Position numbers and translations under genes: made by a program | Source of the DNA: Hydrogenophaga intermedia | GTDB taxonomy: Bacteria; Pseudomonadota; Gammaproteobacteria; Burkholderiales; Burkholderiaceae_C | NCBI GenBank assembly: GCA_945869245.1 | Contig: CAMBOY010000092.1 | Location: forward strand, 1 to 10,466 | DNA length: 10,466 nucleotides | Direction: 5' to 3' | Notes under the pieces: model-generated | What the model saw: only the letters and a program-made list of their open reading frames with translations | Database searches by the model: none | What the model was told of the DNA's origin: nothing | In this document: one piece after another, positions 6,334-10,466 of the stretch | Numbering within the stretch: position 1 is the first letter of the stretch | Layout of the letters: every line of letters starts with the position of its first letter

Positions 6334-7761
6334 ATGGCACCGCCCAGTTCTGGAAAAAAAGTGGCCGTTGTTCTCATCCACGGCATGGGGGAGCAACACC
6401 CGATGGACACGCTGCGCGGCTTTGTGCGCAGCGTGTGGCATCCGGCCAGCCGGCTGTTCGCGTCAGACGGGGCCGATGCCTACCGCACCTGGACAAAGCC
6501 CGATGCGGTGTCGCAATCGGCCGAGCTGCGGCGCATCACGACCCGCCGGACCCCGCCGTTGCAAGGACGAGACCATGGCTCACGCGTCGACTTCTTTGAG
6601 CTGTATTGGGCCGACATCACGGCCGACTCGACCTGGGGCGATTTTGCGCAGTGGTTCGCCCGTTTGCTGTGGCGCAAACCCATGTCGTCGGTGCCCAAGC
6701 GCTTGCGTCCCTTATGGGGCGTGTTGTGGTGGCTGGCGCTGGGTGTGGCGGGTGCGCCGCTGGTGGCGCTGAACGTGGCGATTGCCAATCCCCAAGCTAT
6801 GTGGTGGTGTGTAGGGTCGGTGGTGTTGTCTGCCCTGGTTCTGTTGGTGGGCAAGTCGTTTTTGGTGCGCTACTTTGGTGATGTGGCCCGGTATGTCACA
6901 CCCTCGCCGCGCAATGTGCGCGTGCGGCACGCTGCACGGCGGCGCGGACTTGAGTTGTTGCAAGCGCTGCACGCCAACCCGGATTACGAGCGGATTGTGG
7001 TGGTCGGGCATAGTTTGGGATCGATCCTTGCCCACGACATCGTGGCCCTGGCATGGGAAGAAGCCACCCGGCGCATCGACATGGCCGGCCCCATGTGTGC
7101 CCAAGCGCTGCAACAGTGCGAAGCCGCTGCCGCCGATCTGGATCGGTGCGCAGACCTGGGGGGACCGGTGAGCGCGCTTGCCTTGCGCGCCTACCGCGAT
7201 GCGCAGCGGGAGTTGCTTCGCGTGCTGTCCAGTGGTGTCGATGGCTGGCGGGTGAGCGACCTCGTCACGCTGGGCAGTCCCTTGACCCACGCCGATGTGT
7301 TGTTGGCCGAAAGCGGCGACGAGTTACAAACCAAAATCGACGCCCGTGAGCTGCTGCGATCACCGCCCATTAAAGAGGGGGTTCCCCCGTCTTTTGCCTA
7401 TGCGCCGCGCTCTGGAAACGGCAAGCGCTTCATGCACCACGCTGCAGCCATGGCCGCCACGCGCTGGACCAATTTGTACGACCAGCCACCAAGCGCTTGG
7501 CGCTTTCTGCACGGCGATCTCATATCGGGCCCGTTGGCGGGACTGTTCGGCCCTGGTGTGCTGGATGTTGCTGTCAAGCCGGTGGCCAAACACCGTTTGT
7601 TGCCGCAGCACTGGATGACGCACAACGCGTATTGGACGCTACTGACTGGGACCGCTTCCAACGCGTCGGCGGGTCACTTGCAGGCCTTGCGCCACGCATT
7701 GAACCTGACCGACGATCCGGCCGCAGAGGTTCAGTTGCTGAACTTGCTTGCGCGGTCGTGA
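6334..7761 (+). CDS. Membrane-associated alpha/beta hydrolase
   Basis: The 475-residue protein is an alpha/beta hydrolase of esterase/lipase type. It opens with a first beta strand and oxyanion-region motif VAVVLIHGMGEQ (residues 10-21) and has the nucleophile elbow IVVVGHSLGS with Ser227. DLVTLGSP (309-316) and a late His430 in WMTHNAYW fit the usual order of the remaining core elements, His430 being the likely triad histidine; the acid residue is not certain. Two strongly hydrophobic stretches, about 128-151 and 156-178, lie between the first strand and the nucleophile elbow. They probably form a membrane hairpin that anchors the enzyme to the inner membrane with both halves of the catalytic domain on the same side. 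There is no signal peptide, so the active site is probably cytoplasmic. It is divergent from the TPR-PAP2-subtilase unit. Natural substrate unknown; a lipid or acyl ester would suit the location. Confidence 0.85.
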   Translation: MAPPSSGKKVAVVLIHGMGEQHPMDTLRGFVRSVWHPASRLFASDGADAYRTWTKPDAVSQSAELRRITTRRTPPLQGRDHGSRVDFFELYWADITADSTWGDFAQWFARLLWRKPMSSVPKRLRPLWGVLWWLALGVAGAPLVALNVAIANPQAMWWCVGSVVLSALVLLVGKSFLVRYFGDVARYVTPSPRNVRVRHAARRRGLELLQALHANPDYERIVVVGHSLGSILAHDIVALAWEEATRRIDMAGPMCAQALQQCEAAAADLDRCADLGGPVSALALRAYRDAQRELLRVLSSGVDGWRVSDLVTLGSPLTHADVLLAESGDELQTKIDARELLRSPPIKEGVPPSFAYAPRSGNGKRFMHHAAAMAATRWTNLYDQPPSAWRFLHGDLISGPLAGLFGPGVLDVAVKPVAKHRLLPQHWMTHNAYWTLLTGTASNASAGHLQALRHALNLTDDPAAEVQLLNLLARS

Positions 7762-7793
7762 GCGGCCTCCAGCGCGGGGGCTGATGGCATTTC

Positions 7794-7810
7794 CTCCCCC
7801 AATGGGGGAG
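7794..7810. promoter_or_regulatory. Perfect palindrome CTCCCCC-AAT-GGGGGAG
   Basis: A perfect 7+7 inverted repeat with a 3-base centre lies 32 bases after the alpha/beta hydrolase stop. As RNA it would form a short GC-rich hairpin, but no T run follows on either strand, so a classical intrinsic terminator is not well supported. It could be a protein-binding site controlling the lipoprotein gene, whose ATG is about 100 bases downstream, or a terminator of a T-less type. Confidence 0.45.
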
Positions 7811-7847
7811 ATAGGACAGCCATCACCACCCCATCGGAGGGAGGTGT

Positions 7848-7860
7848 GATCCGGCGGATC
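7848..7860. repeat. Small palindrome GATCC-GGC-GGATC before the lipoprotein gene
   Basis: A perfect 5+5 inverted repeat with a 3-base centre, 52 bases before the lipoprotein start. It is short enough to occur by chance in GC-rich DNA. It is noted because it lies with the 7794-7810 palindrome in the presumed regulatory gap. Confidence 0.25.
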
Positions 7861-7912
7861 GGCGTGCAATGGCGTCATTGTCATTCACCCGTATGCCTAA
7901 TAGGAGAGCACC

Positions 7913-9961
7913 ATGAACAAGCGGCTTGTAATCACCCGATGCACAAATTTGTGCCTCATCATCGCGACCAGCGTTGCGGTCTTGACCGCTTGCGGAGGTA
8001 CCGGCGGGGGTGGAGGGGGCGCCACCCCCACGCCGTTGCAGATCACCGGTACGGCGGCCATGGGCGCGCCGTTCGCGGACGCCAGCATTACGGTCTACGA
8101 CCGGACCGGGGCAGCGGTGGGCCAGACGACGGTGAACGCAGCCGGGGGTTACACCGTCGACGTTCCCGGGACGGCGCAGCCACCCTTTGTGGTGGTCGCG
8201 ACCCGCACATCGCTGCAGGGCGATCAGGAGCGCTTGGTCGGCGTGCTGGGCTCGGCGTCCCAGACGCGTGTCAATATCACGCCGGTCACCACCGTGGTGG
8301 CCGCCTTGCTGTCGCCCACTGGGCGTCCGGAGGACTTGGTGGGCGGATCGGTGACGCCGGCGTCCATCGAGGAGGCCGTGGACCGGGTCCAGGCTTCGCT
8401 GGCTAGCGTGCTGCAGGCCACCGGCCAGACCGGATTCGACCCGCTCAGCGGTGTGTTCGAGGCCAACGGCGCAGACTACGACCGCCTGCTCGACTCGATC
8501 CGGGTGGTGATCGAACCGGTGTCCACCAGCGCCACGCAGGTGCAGGTTGTGGTGGTGCCCAGCGGAACCGCGAACCCGGTGTCGGTCCGTTTCGACAGCT
8601 CGGCCCAGACACTGCCGACTCTGCCCACGGTGACTGCCAACGATCTGCCGCCGGCCGGTGCTTCGGCCCTGCTGGCCGACCTGCTCGCCCGTGCGTCCAG
8701 CTGCTACAACCTGCCGCTGTCCGAGCGCGTCATCGGAACCGCAGTGAACGGATTGGTCACCGGCGGCGAGACCAGTGTGCTGGCGCCGGTGTGCCGCAAC
8801 CTGTTTGTGCAGAACGCTGGTGCGATCAGCTACCGCAACAGCGGCAGCGTGGTTGCGTCCGATCGGGCCTTCAGTGGCCTCTTCCGCGACCGCACATCGC
8901 AGGTGCAGTTCACGGCTGGCGCCATCGAATACCGCAATGGGGACGATACCGTGGTCAGCTTCCGCGTGCGTGTGCTGCAAGGCGGCGTGTTGGTGGACGA
9001 AAACAGCGTCAGCGACACGGTCACCCCCGTCGACGGTGCCCTGCGCTTCAAGGGCAACCAGTACCAGTTCCCGGGCGAGGTGCTGGCCTATCACCAGCTG
9101 CGACGCTTCCCGACCCAGAACCAGTCGCAGTACGACTACCTGAGCGCCGGCTACAACCTCAACGTGCGCAATGTACAGACGCCCAACGGCCCACTGTTCG
9201 CACGGGTGGTTGTGACCACGCCCAGGGGCAACACCATCACCCTGGTGCCTGGCGGAGGCACCGACTTCCTCGTGGTGGACAAAGGGCAGGGCCCGACCGG
9301 CACCAGCTTCGTCCGCTTGGCCAGCGCATTCGTCGGATCGCAGGGCGGCAGTCCGGCCACGACCGACACCACCAATCTGGTCTTCGTGAGCCCGCAGTGG
9401 ACCGATGTCCAGCTGGAAGATAGCGGCCGGTTGGGGCAGTGGACATTTCGCTACTACCTGGCCAGCGACCCGGGCGCGGTGGCCGCCACTCAGGTGTTCC
9501 GCAATCTTTCGCGTGCGCTCAGCATCCGCGAGCTGCGCGCGCGCCAATGGGCCGTATTCACCCCGTCCCTGCTCCAAGCTTTGGCTTCGACCATTCCCGG
9601 CGATGACTTGGATTCGGTAGGCCGCCTGTATCTGGCGTCCGAAGAAAGCACCCGGATCGACAGCGACGGCGGTGGCGATGGCTGGGTGGTGCCAGCCGGC
9701 GCGTTGCCGCCGACGGGGCTCACCCTGTTCGGTCGTTATCAGGGTAAGCGCTTCACCGATCAGGTCAGCGTGTCCACCAGTGCCCGCAGCGCCACCGTGC
9801 CCTGCACACCCTTGGCCGGGGTCAATCAGTGTGGCAGCAACGGTTTCTACCAGCCTGGTGCGGTGGCCGACGGCATCCACTTGCTCGCACGCGACAGTGG
9901 TAACCGCCAGTTCGCCACCTTTTATGCCTTCTACGGTATGCCGGTGCAGGCGCAGCCTTGA
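7913..9961 (+). CDS. Large exported lipoprotein with glycine tether and N-terminal Ig-like domain
   Basis: The 682-residue product begins with a lipoprotein signal peptide: Lys3/Arg4, a hydrophobic core at about 12-24, and lipobox LTAC with Cys27. Gly at +2 rather than Asp favours sorting to the outer membrane. A flexible glycine tether follows (CGGTGGGGGG). Residues about 43-98 look like a carboxypeptidase-regulatory-like Ig fold (ITGTAAMGAPFADASITVYD to GGYTVDVPG). The rest, to 682, is beta-rich and of unknown fold; cysteine pairs such as SSCYN with PVCRN, and VPCTP with NQCGS, could form disulfides in the periplasm or on the surface. The start is supported by AGGAG (7902-7906), six bases before the ATG. 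Similar tethered lipoproteins of undefined function are, from memory, common in Burkholderiales. It appears to be a single-gene unit. No enzyme motif recognised. Confidence 0.87.
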   Translation: MNKRLVITRCTNLCLIIATSVAVLTACGGTGGGGGGATPTPLQITGTAAMGAPFADASITVYDRTGAAVGQTTVNAAGGYTVDVPGTAQPPFVVVATRTSLQGDQERLVGVLGSASQTRVNITPVTTVVAALLSPTGRPEDLVGGSVTPASIEEAVDRVQASLASVLQATGQTGFDPLSGVFEANGADYDRLLDSIRVVIEPVSTSATQVQVVVVPSGTANPVSVRFDSSAQTLPTLPTVTANDLPPAGASALLADLLARASSCYNLPLSERVIGTAVNGLVTGGETSVLAPVCRNLFVQNAGAISYRNSGSVVASDRAFSGLFRDRTSQVQFTAGAIEYRNGDDTVVSFRVRVLQGGVLVDENSVSDTVTPVDGALRFKGNQYQFPGEVLAYHQLRRFPTQNQSQYDYLSAGYNLNVRNVQTPNGPLFARVVVTTPRGNTITLVPGGGTDFLVVDKGQGPTGTSFVRLASAFVGSQGGSPATTDTTNLVFVSPQWTDVQLEDSGRLGQWTFRYYLASDPGAVAATQVFRNLSRALSIRELRARQWAVFTPSLLQALASTIPGDDLDSVGRLYLASEESTRIDSDGGGDGWVVPAGALPPTGLTLFGRYQGKRFTDQVSVSTSARSATVPCTPLAGVNQCGSNGFYQPGAVADGIHLLARDSGNRQFATFYAFYGMPVQAQP

Positions 9962-9999
9962 GCGAACCCTGTTCGTCGGGATAGGTAGTCGACTTGCCT

Positions 10000-10022
10000 G
10001 CAGTGGGTGGGCCACCCACTGC
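10000..10022. terminator. Strong hairpin between convergent genes, possible bidirectional terminator
   Basis: GCAGTGGGTG (10000-10009) and CACCCACTGC (10013-10022) form a perfect 10-base stem with a 3-base loop. It sits between the lipoprotein stop (9961) and the convergent M48 peptidase stop (10061), where a terminator for both directions is expected. No T run follows the stem in either direction, so termination efficiency is uncertain. Confidence 0.55.
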
Positions 10023-10060
10023 TCGGCGGTCGGCCAAGCCGCTTAGCTTGTCACCTGGCC

Positions 10061-10466
10061 TCACCCCTTGCGCCGCGCCGCTTCGTACAGCCCTTGCACC
10101 TTGGAGAGGTTGTTCTCGAGTTCGCGGATGCGGTCGGGGCCGCTGGGGTGGGTGGACAGAAAGCCGGGGCCGTTGCCGCCGCCGGCTTGGGCCATTTTCT
10201 GCCACAGACTGACGCTGGCGCTGGGGTTGTAGGCGGCGCGGGCGCCGAGTTCTAAACCCACCAGGTCGGCTTCGGTTTCGTCGTCGCGGCTGTACTTCAG
10301 GGTCAGCAGCTGGGTGCCCAGGTCGGCGGCCACGGCGCCCACATCGCCCAAGCCCAGCAGTTGTGCGCCCAGGCGCAGACCAATGCTGGTGGCGTTGCCC
10401 TTGCCGACCCGCTCACGCGCGTGTTCGCGCAGGGCATGGGCCATTTCGTGGCCCATGATCATGGCG
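10061..10466 (-). CDS. M48-family zinc metalloprotease, C-terminal part (5' end outside window)
   Basis: The last 134 or so codons of an M48 peptidase are present; the reading frame is open to the right edge. The zinc-binding helix HEMAH (10436-10450) gives two His ligands and the catalytic Glu. SRDDETEAD supplies the third ligand as the family's ExxAD pattern. The downstream LSTHPSGPDRIREL is the usual STHP-x6-R segment of LoiP/YcaL/BepA-like enzymes. These are periplasmic or outer-membrane-associated proteases in envelope quality control; localisation cannot be checked here because the N-terminus is missing. No C-terminal TPR block like that of BepA follows, so a LoiP- or YcaL-like protein is more likely. 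It is convergent with the lipoprotein gene. Confidence 0.9.
   Translation of the reverse strand, partial: AMIMGHEMAHALREHARERVGKGNATSIGLRLGAQLLGLGDVGAVAADLGTQLLTLKYSRDDETEADLVGLELGARAAYNPSASVSLWQKMAQAGGGNGPGFLSTHPSGPDRIRELENNLSKVQGLYEAARRKG

Noticed and set aside
7823..10015. A 730-codon open frame on the minus strand
   Set aside because: It is antisense to the lipoprotein gene, which has a lipobox, a good ribosome binding site and normal composition. The antisense product is rich in Arg, His, Gly and Ala and has no recognisable motif; long antisense frames are common in high-GC genes.

Overview
The window is high-GC, tightly packed bacterial chromosome. Protein features (ExoIII, a GloC/YcbL-type hydrolase, a Burkholderiales-style lipoprotein with a glycine tether, an M48 peptidase) suggest a betaproteobacterium of the Burkholderiales, probably Comamonadaceae. 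This placement is inferred from sequence style, not from a search. No tRNA, rRNA, CRISPR array, insertion sequence or phage gene is visible, and no gene-free stretch exceeds about 150 bases.

Layout. At the left edge, on the plus strand, lies the 3' end of exodeoxyribonuclease III (ends 227), followed one base later by gloC (229-867). A short spacer with a dyad and a good sigma70-type promoter (901-929) leads to a LuxR-type regulator (965-1633). Convergent to it, and read from right to left, is a three-gene unit (6195 down to 1649). It encodes a cyclase-like/TolB-like/TPR protein, a PAP2/vanadium-haloperoxidase-fold protein with a Gly-Gly-Thr repeat head, and a subtilisin-like serine protease. 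The last two overlap by one base (TGATG). Divergent from this unit is a membrane-associated alpha/beta hydrolase (6334-7761). A spacer with two short palindromes precedes a large surface lipoprotein gene (7913-9961). The right edge holds the 3' end of an M48 zinc metalloprotease on the minus strand (from 10061 to beyond the window), convergent with the lipoprotein across a strong hairpin.

Most of the interest is in 1649-7761. The TPR protein keeps the outline of a class III nucleotidyl cyclase but appears to have lost catalytic residues. The PAP2 protein keeps the Lys/Arg/His phosphate (vanadate) pocket but has Met where the family normally has Ser in the PSGH motif. The protease has a complete Asp/His/Asn/Ser set but no visible signal peptide. 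Together they look like a sensor or scaffold with two hydrolytic partners made as one unit, possibly with the divergent membrane hydrolase. That functional link is a hypothesis based on gene order and coupling. ExoIII, gloC and the M48 protease look like ordinary housekeeping genes.
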